Position numbers and translations under genes: made by a program. This document shows positions 8,921-18,297 of a stretch of 64,000 nt of DNA, one piece after another (position 1 is the stretch's first letter; each line of letters begins with the position of its first letter). Location of the stretch: contig NZ_JAZQRL010000008.1 in assembly GCF_045629565.1 (NCBI RefSeq), positions 15,712-79,711 of the forward strand, read 5' to 3'. This stretch comes from Arcticibacter sp045629565 (GTDB lineage Bacteria > Bacteroidota > Bacteroidia > Sphingobacteriales > Sphingobacteriaceae). The notes beneath the pieces are model-generated. The model was not told where the DNA came from. It ran no database searches and saw only the letters and a list, made by a program, of their open reading frames with translations.

Positions 8921-10648
8921 ATGTCTAAAAGTTTTTTCAGAAAAAAATCGGTTGCACGCATTCTCTCAGATATTGATGGTGGGCAAGGAGATGAGGGTCA
9001 TTCCGGGGGAGCCGCTTCCGGCTTAAACAGGGTTCTGGGTGTGCGCGACCTCACATTCATGGGCATCGCAGCGGTTATCGGCGCAGGAATATTTTCGACG
9101 ATCGGAGAAGCTGCGTTTCACGGAGGTCCGGGGGTATCGTTCTTATTCATCATTACGGCTGTAACCTGCGGTTTCTCTGCACTATGCTATGCCGAATTTG
9201 CTTCGAGGATACCGGTTTCGGGGAGCGCCTATACCTACGCTTACGCATCTTTCGGAGAACTGGTAGCCTGGATAATCGGCTGGGACCTTCTTATGGAATA
9301 TGCGATCGGTAATATCGCCGTCGCAATTTCCTGGAGCAAGTACTTTACCAATCTATTAGAGGGTTTCGGCATCCACGTTCCTGCTTATCTCACCATGGAT
9401 TACCTTTCGGCATGGCGCGCAAGCGAAGCACTCGATAAATTACAGGCATCCGGAAACATGGCAGGCATCACTGATGTGATGCAGCATCAGGCCCTGGCCT
9501 GGAATACAGCACCTCAGCTAGGAAGCGTGCGTCTGATCGCCGACTTCCCTGCCCTACTGATCGTGTTTATCATTACCTGGCTGGTTTATATCGGTATTAA
9601 GGAAACGAAAAGAGCGACTAACGTGATGGTGATGCTTAAGATCGGGGTTGTAATTGCCGTTATCGTGCTTGGCTGTTTTTATATCACTCCGGAAAACTGG
9701 AGTCCGTTTTTACCCAACGGCTTTTCAGGGGTGATGAAAGGTGTTTCGGGGGTATTTTTCGCTTATATCGGTTTTGACGCGATCTCCACGACTGCGGAAG
9801 AATGTAAGAACCCGCAGCGCGATCTTCCAAGGGGAATGTTCTATTCACTGATCATCTGCACTATCCTATACATTCTTATCGCGCTGGTTCTTACGGGGAT
9901 GGTGTCTTATAAAGATCTTCAGGTAGGCGATCCGCTCGCATTCGTTTTTGCCAAGGTCGGCCTGACTCAGATCAGTTACATCATTTCGGTGAGTGCGGTT
10001 ATTGCTACAGCAAGTGTATTGCTGATCTTCCAAATGGGACAGCCCAGAATCTGGATGAGCATGAGTCGGGACGGCTTGCTTCCTAAGCGTTTTTCTAAAA
10101 TTCACCCTAAATATAATACACCGGGATTCGCCACTATCGTTACCGGGATCGTGGTTGCGGTACCTGCATTATTTATGAACCTGACTGAAGTAACTGACCT
10201 GACGAGCATAGGCACTTTATTTGCCTTTGTACTGGTGTGTGCCGGAGTGTTGATCATGGAAGACGATATTGAAAAAAGACCCGGTAAGTTCAAGATCCCA
10301 TATATCAACTCGCGTTACGTTGTTCCGGGGCTTCTGATTGCCGTGTTGGTTGTGTTTCACGAAGCGATATTTGAACTGTTCCGTTATACAGGCGACTGGC
10401 ATACATATAAAGACAATATCCCATATTTTCTGTTCTTTATGCTGGCCATCGTTATTTCAGTGTTTTCCTTCCTGAAACGGCTCTCCCTGATTCCTGTGCT
10501 GGGGCTTCTGAGTTGCTTTTATCTGATGACCGAGCTCGGCTGGGTGAATTGGCTGAGATTTCTGATATGGCTTGGCGTTGGCCTGATCATCTATTTCTCT
10601 TATAGCTATAAGAATAGTAAGCTGAACAAAGAGACGGAAACAAATTAA
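8921..10648 (+). CDS. APC superfamily amino acid permease
   Basis: A 575-residue inner-membrane transporter of the amino acid-polyamine-organocation superfamily, cationic amino acid transporter branch. It has 12 or more hydrophobic segments. The first carries FMGIAAVIGAGIFSTIGEAA, the unwound helix 1 glycine motif that binds the substrate amine, and the sixth carries FFAYIGFDAISTTAEECKNPQRDLP, the family's second signature. The 40-residue N-terminus is cytoplasmic and glycine-rich. Substrate specificity cannot be read from sequence. A terminator stem follows at once and is shared with the convergent kup gene. Confidence 0.92.
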   Translation: MSKSFFRKKSVARILSDIDGGQGDEGHSGGAASGLNRVLGVRDLTFMGIAAVIGAGIFSTIGEAAFHGGPGVSFLFIITAVTCGFSALCYAEFASRIPVSGSAYTYAYASFGELVAWIIGWDLLMEYAIGNIAVAISWSKYFTNLLEGFGIHVPAYLTMDYLSAWRASEALDKLQASGNMAGITDVMQHQALAWNTAPQLGSVRLIADFPALLIVFIITWLVYIGIKETKRATNVMVMLKIGVVIAVIVLGCFYITPENWSPFLPNGFSGVMKGVSGVFFAYIGFDAISTTAEECKNPQRDLPRGMFYSLIICTILYILIALVLTGMVSYKDLQVGDPLAFVFAKVGLTQISYIISVSAVIATASVLLIFQMGQPRIWMSMSRDGLLPKRFSKIHPKYNTPGFATIVTGIVVAVPALFMNLTEVTDLTSIGTLFAFVLVCAGVLIMEDDIEKRPGKFKIPYINSRYVVPGLLIAVLVVFHEAIFELFRYTGDWHTYKDNIPYFLFFMLAIVISVFSFLKRLSLIPVLGLLSCFYLMTELGWVNWLRFLIWLGVGLIIYFSYSYKNSKLNKETETN

Positions 10649-10702
10649 CTGCAAAAGCCGGTTTATTCGCCCTGGTGAGGATCAATAAACCGGCTTTTGC
10701 AG
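10649..10702. terminator. Bidirectional terminator between permease and kup
   Basis: A perfect 19-base inverted repeat (10649-10667 and 10684-10702) with a 16-base loop, directly after the permease stop and 15 bases before the end of the convergent kup gene. Confidence 0.8.
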
Positions 10703-10716
10703 TCGTTTCGATGCTT

Positions 10717-12657
10717 TTATTCTACCCGGGTCAGATGCAGGGTATCTGTTTTAGTCACAATAAGCGGAACCTGCTCCACCGTTACAAAGCTTAAGTCCAG
10801 ACCGAAGCCTTTCTCCTCTGATAAACCCAGACGCTTTAGTACGAAATAGTATGCCATGGTCAACCGCTCGAGGAGGTTCAGTCGATTTGAACGTGAAAGG
10901 ACCTTCTCGAGTACTACAAAACGGAAATCTCCTACAATATGGTGTTTGTTGAGGGATGGATACTTACTTGTGATATCAATCTCTCCGTTTCTTACTAATT
11001 CCTCCACGACCAGTCTGAACAATACGTTAATTCGCTGTTCGACTCTGAAGCCGAGACGGAAGTCAATGCGGATCAACTTTTCGGGAATAAGGAAATCGAC
11101 TTTGTATTCAAGTGTATAAGGTTCATCCGTCACGTCGACATGTACCAGCCAATAAACGTCCGCCCGCTTAGGCTGTTTTTGCAGGATGGAATACATGATT
11201 TTGGCCTCTATTTCTGATTTAAAGTTTGCACTGGTGAGATACACGAGTTGAGAGGAATATTTGGGCACGCTTGAATCTTCGCTCAGATCACTGATGATTT
11301 GATAGTAATCTTCGATCTCCACAAACTTGACATAACGGTTCTTGATGCGGCGGGCAGCCGACCATGACCACATGACCGAGAAGATAACGAGCGAAAGTAA
11401 AATCGTGAACCATCCTCCGTGGAAAAATTTCGCCATGTTACCGACGAGAAAAACAAGCTCAAGAAGGCCGTAAATCAGGGCGAACAGCACAATAAAGTAG
11501 CCGGGAAACCGCTTTCTCATGAGGTACACGCACATGAGTATGGTCGTCATGATGAAGGTGATAGTAATCGCCAATCCGTATGCACCTTCCATGGCTGCTG
11601 ACTTCTTAAAAAGCAGAATCACCACGATACAACCAGCCCATAAAATCCAGTTCATGGATGGCACGTATAGCTGTCCTTTTTGTATGGAGGGGTAATTTAT
11701 TTTAACTTTTGGCCAGAGATTGAGTCTGACGGCCTCAGAGATCAGTGTGAACGAGCCTGTGATCATAGCCTGACTGGCAATGACGGCCGCGAGGGTGGCT
11801 ATCCCGATACCGTATGGGATGAACCATTCAGGCATGATCAGATAGAAGGGGTTATTGCCATCTCCGAGCGTTGCTCCCTGATGTTGCCACAACCATGCTC
11901 CTTGTCCGAAGTAGTTCAACAGCAGGCAGCTTTTAACGAAGATCCAGCTGATGCGAATATTTGAGCGACCGCAGTGACCGAGGTCAGAGTAAAGGGCTTC
12001 CGCACCTGTTGTGCACAGGAACACGGCGCCGATAATCAACAGCGCGCTTGGATTGTCGTACAGGATATGCCATGCGTAGTACGGGTTTACGGCCTTCAGA
12101 ATAAAGGGCGAATCGAACACGTAAACTCCCCCAAGAATCGCCATAGAGGCAAACCATACGAACATAATGGGCCCGAATGCCTTGCCCAGATGTGAGGTAC
12201 CGAACTGCTGAATAACAAAAAGAAATGTAATGATCACCATTACAATCGGAACGGTAGGGAGGTCTTTCGAATAGATCTGTAATCCTTCAATCGCTGAGGA
12301 GATGGTAATTGGCGGCGTGATCATCCCATCGGCAAGAAGTGAAGCGCCTCCGATCATCGCCGGGAACACCAGCCATCGAGCCCTGCGTTTCACCAGGGAA
12401 TAGAGTGAAAAGATTCCTCCTTCACCCTTGTTATCAGCCCTCAAGGTGATGATCACATATTTGATCGTAGTTTGAAGCGTGAGCGTCCAGAAGATGCAGG
12501 ACAGGCCTCCGAGGATTAAGTCGGTGCTAATGATGCGATCTCCGATAATCGCTTTGAAAACATAGAGAGGAGAGGTCCCGATGTCACCGTAGATGATTCC
12601 TAAACTGATAAGTAATCCGGCGGCGGAAAGTTTGTGTAGATCCTTATGATTTGCCAC
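10717..12657 (-). CDS. kup: Kup-family potassium uptake transporter
   Basis: A 646-residue Kup/HAK/KT potassium-proton symporter of the inner membrane. The N-terminal signature is LGIIYGDIGTSPLYVFKAII near residues 19-38, and DNKGEGGIFSLYSLVKRRA near 75-93 is the other conserved family block. About twelve membrane segments lie in the first 430 residues, followed by a soluble C-terminal domain of about 200 residues, as in E. coli Kup. Its promoter elements lie at 12680-12708. Transcription ends at the hairpin shared with the APC permease. Confidence 0.96.
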   Translation of the reverse strand: MANHKDLHKLSAAGLLISLGIIYGDIGTSPLYVFKAIIGDRIISTDLILGGLSCIFWTLTLQTTIKYVIITLRADNKGEGGIFSLYSLVKRRARWLVFPAMIGGASLLADGMITPPITISSAIEGLQIYSKDLPTVPIVMVIITFLFVIQQFGTSHLGKAFGPIMFVWFASMAILGGVYVFDSPFILKAVNPYYAWHILYDNPSALLIIGAVFLCTTGAEALYSDLGHCGRSNIRISWIFVKSCLLLNYFGQGAWLWQHQGATLGDGNNPFYLIMPEWFIPYGIGIATLAAVIASQAMITGSFTLISEAVRLNLWPKVKINYPSIQKGQLYVPSMNWILWAGCIVVILLFKKSAAMEGAYGLAITITFIMTTILMCVYLMRKRFPGYFIVLFALIYGLLELVFLVGNMAKFFHGGWFTILLSLVIFSVMWSWSAARRIKNRYVKFVEIEDYYQIISDLSEDSSVPKYSSQLVYLTSANFKSEIEAKIMYSILQKQPKRADVYWLVHVDVTDEPYTLEYKVDFLIPEKLIRIDFRLGFRVEQRINVLFRLVVEELVRNGEIDITSKYPSLNKHHIVGDFRFVVLEKVLSRSNRLNLLERLTMAYYFVLKRLGLSEEKGFGLDLSFVTVEQVPLIVTKTDTLHLTRVE

Positions 12658-12679
12658 TTAAATGATTTAAAGACGGATG

Positions 12680-12708
12680 CAAAAGTACAAATGATATTGA
12701 TTTAAACA
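12680..12708 (-). promoter_or_regulatory. Promoter of kup
   Basis: On the minus strand TACTTTTG (12687-12680) is a full match to TAnnTTTG, and TTG (12708-12706) lies 18 bases upstream, the expected -33 spacing. Initiation would occur about 15-20 bases before the kup start. Confidence 0.55.
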
Positions 12709-12793
12709 ATGTTGATTTATATTGGTTTATTTTATAATTCCAAACTGAAAATCAGGCTTTTGTTAAATAGTGTTAAAAAGTATTTTGTACTCC

Positions 12794-12821
12794 TTGCATT
12801 ATATTTAAATTATTAGTTTTG
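12794..12821 (+). promoter_or_regulatory. Promoter of the T9SS-tail protein gene
   Basis: TTG at 12794-12796 and TAGTTTTG at 12814-12821 are spaced by 17 bases, which fits the Bacteroidota -33/-7 arrangement. The start codon follows 16 bases later. Confidence 0.55.
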
Positions 12822-12837
12822 TTTAAGGATATATCGT

Positions 12838-13359
12838 ATGAAAAAAATCTACCAAGTCTCTATACTTTTTTACTTTATGTTACTCGGGGCCAACGCCTTC
12901 GCGTCGCATAAACTCTATATAAGCAGAACGGATCTGCCTGACTCGGTTAAACGTGCTCAGCAGAAAAACTCTACCAAAATAACTGACACGCGCCCAAACA
13001 GGCCTTCAAAGGGCGATGTGAAGGTTAATATCACTCCTTTTAAACCGCTTGGGCGGGCAGCAGCCGCGTCATCTTCTAAACCTTCAGCCGACTTTAAAAT
13101 TCTGAACAATGTCAAGGTATATCCTAATCCTGCTGAAGATCAGATTACTATTTCTTATTCCCTAACGAAGGAAACGAATGTGACTATTAAAATAATGGAC
13201 GTTCTCGGAAACGAGATCGCCACTTTACTGTCTCAGAGACTTCCGTCGGGTGACCAAAACAACAACTTCAATATTGCGTCGAGATTGAACAGCGGTTATT
13301 ATTTCATTCGACTGATTGCGGGCAACGAAACTATTATCAAGAGGATTTCTATTCTCTGA
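12838..13359 (+). CDS. Small secreted protein with T9SS type A sorting domain
   Basis: A 173-residue exported protein. Residues 1-22 form a signal peptide (MKKIYQVSILFYFMLLGANAFA). Residues 23-90 are a low-complexity, basic, proline/serine/lysine-rich linker with no recognised fold. Residues 95-173 are a type IX secretion C-terminal sorting domain: VKVYPNPAEDQITISYSL opens it, MDVLGNEIATL is the second strand motif, and GYYFIRLIAGNETIIKRISI closes it. The protein has no passenger domain, which is odd since the tail normally guides an enzyme or adhesin to the surface. It could be a minimal surface protein or a decayed passenger. Codon use and promoter look normal. Confidence 0.85.
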   Translation: MKKIYQVSILFYFMLLGANAFASHKLYISRTDLPDSVKRAQQKNSTKITDTRPNRPSKGDVKVNITPFKPLGRAAAASSSKPSADFKILNNVKVYPNPAEDQITISYSLTKETNVTIKIMDVLGNEIATLLSQRLPSGDQNNNFNIASRLNSGYYFIRLIAGNETIIKRISIL

Positions 13360-13492
13360 TTGTGATACCCTAGCGCCTCTCTCTTCTATAATTTTCTTAA
13401 TTTCGGCTCATTGATCACGATGAGCTATCGTTTTGCAGGGTAGTTTTCAGAATAGCATCCATGATAGCTTCATTTTAAAAAACAATCGATTA

Positions 13493-14104
13493 ATGAAAAT
13501 TATTGCTGTAGGAAGAAATTACGCGGAACACGCAAAAGAACTTAACAATCCTGTCCCGGGCGTTCCTGTAATCTTCATGAAGCCGGAAACGGCCGTATTG
13601 AAAGACAATAAGCCTTTTTATCATCCCGAGTTTTCAAATGACATTCACTACGAACTGGAGATTGTGCTGAAGATCTGCAAGGAGGGCAAGTACATCAGCG
13701 AGAAATTTGCCGCGAACTATTATGACGAGATCGGGCTCGGCGTGGACTTCACAGCCCGGGACATCCAGTCGGCCCATAAAGAAAAAGGACTCCCCTGGGA
13801 GCTCGCAAAAGCTTTCGATAATTCCGCACCAATCAGCCGGTTCTTTCCTAAAAGCTCCTTTGCTGATCTTTACAACTTAAGCTTCCATTTAAATCTCAAC
13901 GAAAAAACAGTTCAGAATGGCAACACAAAAGACCTCCTGTTTTCGTTTGAAAGGCTGATAGCGTTTATATCACAGTATATATCGCTAAAGAAGGGCGACC
14001 TCATCTTCACCGGAACTCCTAAGGGGGTCGGCAAGATAAACGTGGGCGACCGCCTGACCGGGTATTTGGAAAACGAAAAGCTTATTGATTTTGAGATTAA
14101 GTAA
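13493..14104 (+). CDS. Fumarylacetoacetate hydrolase (FAH) family protein
   Basis: A 203-residue FAH-fold enzyme, starting at MKIIAVGRNYAEHAKEL; the longer frame from 13433 adds no conserved sequence. The metal-binding acids are visible in IHYELEIVLKI (E-x-E) and LGVDFTARD, and FTGTPKGVGKINVGDRL is the family's C-terminal signature. Members include acylpyruvate hydrolases, oxaloacetate decarboxylases and related C-C bond hydrolases; single-domain members of this size are usually acylpyruvase-like, but the substrate is not shown. TAATTTCG at 13398-13405 may be the promoter. The M23 peptidase gene overlaps its 3' end, and bcp follows, so a small operon is likely. Confidence 0.9.
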   Translation: MKIIAVGRNYAEHAKELNNPVPGVPVIFMKPETAVLKDNKPFYHPEFSNDIHYELEIVLKICKEGKYISEKFAANYYDEIGLGVDFTARDIQSAHKEKGLPWELAKAFDNSAPISRFFPKSSFADLYNLSFHLNLNEKTVQNGNTKDLLFSFERLIAFISQYISLKKGDLIFTGTPKGVGKINVGDRLTGYLENEKLIDFEIK

Positions 14105-15812
14105 TACGCGCATAAGGAAAATAACATTTGGGTTTATCTTCATAACACTGTCGGTGCAGAGCAGGGCACAAAGCCCTATGACTCTGTATCCGAAAACTGA
14201 CTTCAGGATGCCACTTGACATCCCTCCTTCCCTTTCCGGCTCTTTCGGAGAGATTAGACCCGGTCACTTTCATTCTGGTTCCGACTTTCGCACAAACCAG
14301 CGGGAAGGATATCCGGTTTACGCCGTCTCTGATGGTTATGTATCAAGGCTGCGTGTTCAGATAGGCGGATTCGGTAATGCTGTCTATCTGAATCATCCAA
14401 ACGGCTATACGACGGTATATGCGCATCTGCAGCGGTTCAATGCGCAGATCGAAAGGACGCTTCTGGCATATCAGCATCGGACGAAATCTTATGGAGTAGA
14501 CATTCCTATGCTTCCGATCGAGATACCGGTGAAGAAAGGTGATATCATTGCTTGGTCTGGCAACACGGGCGGCTCGGCGGGCCCCCATCTACACTTTGAG
14601 GTGCGTGACAGCAAGACTGAGGAGACGGTTAATCCGGAGCTCTTTGGCATACATGTCCCTGATAACATCAGGCCGACGATCGCCGGTCTTTATATGTACC
14701 GGTTGAATGGAAAACCTTTTGATGAAAACACGGTAAGACAGTATTTTGCGCTGGTGAAGAGCGGCAGCCGATATACATTGAATAAGATGCCAATTATTAA
14801 TTTTAGCGGCGACGTGGGTTTCGGCATAAACACCTATGATGTGCAGGCAGCGGGTAACAAAAACGGCATCTACTCTATCGAGCTTCAGATGGACGGACAG
14901 ACGATATATCATGCTGAAATGGAAAGGTTCTCATTTGCAAACAGCAGGGCTGTAAACTCGCATATGGACTACCCGTTCCGAATGAAATCAGGCACTGTGG
15001 TTACCAAGAGTTTTGTGGAGCCGGGTAATCCGCTTAAGATCTACAAGACATTGGTGAACAACGGCCTGGTCAGTCTCACCGATGATCAGATACACGACAT
15101 GAAGTACATCGTAAAAGATGTTTCGGGGAACACCAGCACGCTTGATTTTCGCATCCGATACAATCCTAAGTCTGTTATTAAAGGCGATGAACCGAAGTAT
15201 GTGCAGTTGTTCAATTACAACAAAGAGAACACGTATTCTACAGCTAATATGAAGATTAAGATACCGAAAGGAGCATTGTATAATGACCTCTATTTCAGGT
15301 ATTCAGAGGGAGATAAATCTGGCTATTCAGCTGTTCACAGGGTGCATACATCCTTAATTCCCTTGCATAGCAACTACGAACTTTCGATTAGGGCAGATTC
15401 CACTCTGCCTGCCCATCTTCACAAATATGCCGTAATTGTTGATGCGAGAGGTGCCTACCAGGGCGGGACATATGAGAACGGCTTCGTTAAGGCGAATCCC
15501 CGCGTTTTCGGCAATTTCCGTATCACAGTGGACACTGTAGCTCCTGCCATCACCTCACTCAATCTTAAAGATGGTATGTCTGTTGCAGGTTTATCTAAGT
15601 TAAATTTTAAGATTTCGGATAACTTGTCAGGAATCCGTAGCTTTAACGCAACGATCGACGGTCAATGGGTATTGATGGAATACGACCCCAAGAGGGCACT
15701 TACTTGGCATACGCTGGATAAGGCATTACCCAAGGGAAAACATCATTTCCAGTATGTGGTTATCGATATGAAAGGTAACTCAAAAACGTTTAACGCAACG
15801 TTCTATAAATAG
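14085..15812 (+). CDS. M23 family metallopeptidase, exported
   Basis: A 575-residue protein with a signal peptide (RKITFGFIFITLSVQSRAQS) followed by a LytM/M23 domain near residues 50-190. Zinc-binding and catalytic motifs are present: HFHSGSDF (H-x3-D), and GPHLHFEVRD (HxH) near 165-175. Such enzymes cut peptidoglycan cross-links or act as inactive regulators of amidases; the conserved ligands suggest activity. The last 370 residues are beta-rich with Ig-like character and no clear family. There is no ATG before the signal peptide: the frame starts with TTG at 14085 or 14091, overlapping the end of the FAH gene by up to 20 bases, so translational coupling is likely. Confidence 0.88.
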   Translation: MILRLSNTRIRKITFGFIFITLSVQSRAQSPMTLYPKTDFRMPLDIPPSLSGSFGEIRPGHFHSGSDFRTNQREGYPVYAVSDGYVSRLRVQIGGFGNAVYLNHPNGYTTVYAHLQRFNAQIERTLLAYQHRTKSYGVDIPMLPIEIPVKKGDIIAWSGNTGGSAGPHLHFEVRDSKTEETVNPELFGIHVPDNIRPTIAGLYMYRLNGKPFDENTVRQYFALVKSGSRYTLNKMPIINFSGDVGFGINTYDVQAAGNKNGIYSIELQMDGQTIYHAEMERFSFANSRAVNSHMDYPFRMKSGTVVTKSFVEPGNPLKIYKTLVNNGLVSLTDDQIHDMKYIVKDVSGNTSTLDFRIRYNPKSVIKGDEPKYVQLFNYNKENTYSTANMKIKIPKGALYNDLYFRYSEGDKSGYSAVHRVHTSLIPLHSNYELSIRADSTLPAHLHKYAVIVDARGAYQGGTYENGFVKANPRVFGNFRITVDTVAPAITSLNLKDGMSVAGLSKLNFKISDNLSGIRSFNATIDGQWVLMEYDPKRALTWHTLDKALPKGKHHFQYVVIDMKGNSKTFNATFYK

Positions 15813-15819
15813 AAACACT

Positions 15820-16287
15820 ATGGCAGAATTGAAAGAGGGCGACGCAGCTCCACAGTTTACAGCAAACGATCAGCACGGGAATTCGGTTTCATTAAGTGAT
15901 TTTGAAGGCAAGACCGTGATCTTATATTTTTATCCAAAAGATGATACACCTGGCTGTACAGCTGAGGCCTGTAATTTCAGGGATAACTACCACCGCCTGC
16001 AACAAGAGGGATATGTGGTTCTTGGTATCAGCACTGATGATGAGAAGTCGCATAAAAAGTTTTCGTCAAAATACGAATTACCATTTACTTTGCTTGCAGA
16101 TGAAGATAAACATATCGTTGAGGCGTATGGCGTATGGGTGGAGAAGAACATGTATGGCAAGAAATCTATGGGAACAGCAAGGAAGACATTTGTTATAGCT
16201 CCCGACCAGACTATCAGCAAGATTATCAACAAAGTAGACACTGCTGACTCAACACAGCAAGTTCTGGATTTATTAAAAGAGGGTTAA
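15820..16287 (+). CDS. bcp: Thioredoxin-dependent peroxiredoxin Bcp
   Basis: A 155-residue cytoplasmic peroxiredoxin of the Bcp/PrxQ class that reduces hydrogen peroxide and organic peroxides with thioredoxin electrons. The active site DDTPGCTAEACNFRD holds the peroxidatic cysteine and, five residues later, the resolving cysteine typical of the 2-Cys alpha-helical type (residues about 45 and 50). FYPKDDTPG precedes it as usual, and the distal arginine lies in TARKTFVI. The start is 8 bases after the M23 stop, so it is probably in that operon. Confidence 0.96.
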   Translation: MAELKEGDAAPQFTANDQHGNSVSLSDFEGKTVILYFYPKDDTPGCTAEACNFRDNYHRLQQEGYVVLGISTDDEKSHKKFSSKYELPFTLLADEDKHIVEAYGVWVEKNMYGKKSMGTARKTFVIAPDQTISKIINKVDTADSTQQVLDLLKEG

Positions 16288-16365
16288 CATTTAATCCTCT
16301 TTTTTGACGATCTGATACATGATATCTGGGCTGTAATTCATATTTTAGGCGCTTTCAAAATAGAT

Positions 16366-17211
16366 ATGAAAGCAGATATTGAAAAACTAACCGGCATAGC
16401 TACTCAGGTCCGTCGGGATATTGTTAGAATGGTACATCAGTGCCAGTCAGGCCACCCTGGCGGTTCATTGGGTTGTACGGATTACTTTGTTGCTCTTTAT
16501 TTCCATGTATTGAAGCATAATCCTGACTTTAACATGGATGGTAAGGGAGAAGATCTTTTCTTCTTATCAAACGGACATATTTCACCAGTATGGTATAGTG
16601 TTCTTGCCCGTTCGGGTTACTTCGACCCAAAGGAGCTGGCTACATTCCGTAAAATAAATTCACGGGTGCAGGGCCATCCTGCAACGCATGAGCATCTTCC
16701 AGGCATTCGCGTAGCTTCAGGCTCTCTCGGACAAGGTCTTTCTGTCGCTATCGGCGCAGCTCTGGCGAAAAAGCTTAACAATGATGACAGACTGGTTTAT
16801 TCATTGCATGGTGATGGCGAGCTTCAGGAAGGTCAGATCTGGGAAGCGGCATTGTTTGCCCCTCATAACAAGGTTGACAATCTGATTTCGGCTATTGATG
16901 TTAACGGACAGCAGATTGACGGTCCGACTGAGAAGGTCCTGTCTCTTGGCAACCTACGTGCTAAATGGGAAGCGTTCGGCTGGGATGTCCTGGAAACAAA
17001 CGGTAATGATCTTGCTGAGTTGATCCCTACACTTGAGCTGGCGAAAAGCAGAGCTTTCAAAGGCAAACCAATTATGATCCTGATGCATACCAATATGGGT
17101 CATGGTGTTGATTTCATGATGGGGTCTCATAAATGGCATGGCGTTGCCCCTAATGACGAGCAACTTGCTCTGGCACTTGCGCAACTTGGAGATTCTACCA
17201 ACGACTACTAG
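16366..17211 (+). CDS. Transketolase, N-terminal (thiamine-binding) subunit
   Basis: A 281-residue polypeptide equal to the N-terminal third of a classical transketolase. It binds thiamine diphosphate and magnesium: SGHPGGSLG near residue 27 holds the catalytic histidine, FFLSNGHISPVWY follows, and HGDGELQEGQIWEAA with a DVNG motif forms the GDG...N cofactor site. It should pair with the product of the next gene, 21 bases downstream, as in the split transketolases of many Bacteroidota and archaea. This pair lies among housekeeping genes and is probably the pentose-phosphate enzyme, in contrast to the catabolic pair at 38.8-40.6 kb. Confidence 0.93.
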   Translation: MKADIEKLTGIATQVRRDIVRMVHQCQSGHPGGSLGCTDYFVALYFHVLKHNPDFNMDGKGEDLFFLSNGHISPVWYSVLARSGYFDPKELATFRKINSRVQGHPATHEHLPGIRVASGSLGQGLSVAIGAALAKKLNNDDRLVYSLHGDGELQEGQIWEAALFAPHNKVDNLISAIDVNGQQIDGPTEKVLSLGNLRAKWEAFGWDVLETNGNDLAELIPTLELAKSRAFKGKPIMILMHTNMGHGVDFMMGSHKWHGVAPNDEQLALALAQLGDSTNDY

Positions 17212-17232
17212 TCATATATTAGAGAAACTGAA

Positions 17233-18189
17233 ATGAAGAAATATACTTTTACAGATAAAAAAGATACGCGTTCTGGTTTTGGTGCCGGACTATTAGCAGC
17301 TGGTAAGAAAAACCCTAATGTTGTTGCCTTATGTGCTGACCTTGTAGGATCTTTGAAAATGGAAGCTTTCATTAAGGAATTCCCCGAAAGATTTGTTCAG
17401 GTGGGTATTTCGGAAGCCAACATGATGGGCATGGCTGCAGGCCTTACTATTGGTGGAAAGATTCCCTTTACCGGTACATTCGCAAACTTTTCGACAGGCC
17501 GCGTTTACGATCAGATCCGCCAGTCTATTGCTTATTCGGATAAAAACGTTAAAATATGTGCGTCCCACGCAGGCTTAACCCTGGGTGAAGACGGTGCTAC
17601 TCACCAGATTCTGGAAGACATCGGTATGATGAAAATGCTGCCGGGCATGACTGTGATCAACCCTTGTGACTATAACCAGACCAAAGCCGCTACGGAAGCA
17701 ATTGCTGAGTACGAAGGTCCCGTATACCTCAGGTTCGGCCGTCCGGTTATCCCTGTATTTACTGATCCTGATCAAAAATTTGAGATTGGTAAGGCATGGA
17801 TGGTGAATGAAGGAAAGGATGTGAGCATTTTTGCTACGGGTCATTTGGTCTGGGAAGCGATCCTTGCGGGTGAGAAACTGGCTGAGCTTGGCATTGATGC
17901 TGAGATTGTCAATATTCATACCATTAAACCACTTGACGCAGAAGCGGTTCTTAAGTCGGTGGAGAAAACAGGATGTGTGGTAACAGCTGAGGAACATAAC
18001 CGCCTGGGCGGCTTGGGTGACAGCATTGCTCAGCTTCTCGCACAGAACAATCCTACGCCTCAGGAATACGTTGCTGTTAACGATTCTTTCGGCGAGAGTG
18101 GTAAACCTGCTGAGCTGATGGCAAAATACGGACTGGATGCAGATGCTATTGTAGCGGCTGTTCAAAAAGTTATTGCCAGGAAGAAATAG
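17233..18189 (+). CDS. Transketolase, C-terminal (pyrimidine-binding) subunit
   Basis: A 318-residue polypeptide covering the Pyr and C-terminal domains of transketolase. FVQVGISEANMMGMAAGL carries the glutamate that activates the thiamine ring, and the C-terminal domain begins near residue 190 (VSIFATGHLVWEAI). Sugar-phosphate exchange needs both subunits. It is 21 bases downstream of the N-terminal subunit gene and both end at a strong hairpin. Length and motifs are intact. Confidence 0.93.
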   Translation: MKKYTFTDKKDTRSGFGAGLLAAGKKNPNVVALCADLVGSLKMEAFIKEFPERFVQVGISEANMMGMAAGLTIGGKIPFTGTFANFSTGRVYDQIRQSIAYSDKNVKICASHAGLTLGEDGATHQILEDIGMMKMLPGMTVINPCDYNQTKAATEAIAEYEGPVYLRFGRPVIPVFTDPDQKFEIGKAWMVNEGKDVSIFATGHLVWEAILAGEKLAELGIDAEIVNIHTIKPLDAEAVLKSVEKTGCVVTAEEHNRLGGLGDSIAQLLAQNNPTPQEYVAVNDSFGESGKPAELMAKYGLDADAIVAAVQKVIARKK

Positions 18190-18210
18190 TTAGCCGTCGT
18201 TAGCTTTATA

Positions 18211-18259
18211 CAAAAACAAGAAAAGCTGCCGGAATACCCGGCAGCTTTTCTTGTTTTTG
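18211..18259. terminator. Bidirectional terminator between transketolase and ispG
   Basis: A perfect 22-base inverted repeat (18211-18232 and 18238-18259) with a five-base loop. The outer part of the stem is A-rich on the 5' side and T-rich on the 3' side, so it works in both directions for the convergent genes. Confidence 0.88.
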
Positions 18260-18297
18260 GCTTACTGACTGGCAGCTACCCGACCGGCCTGTCCGAC

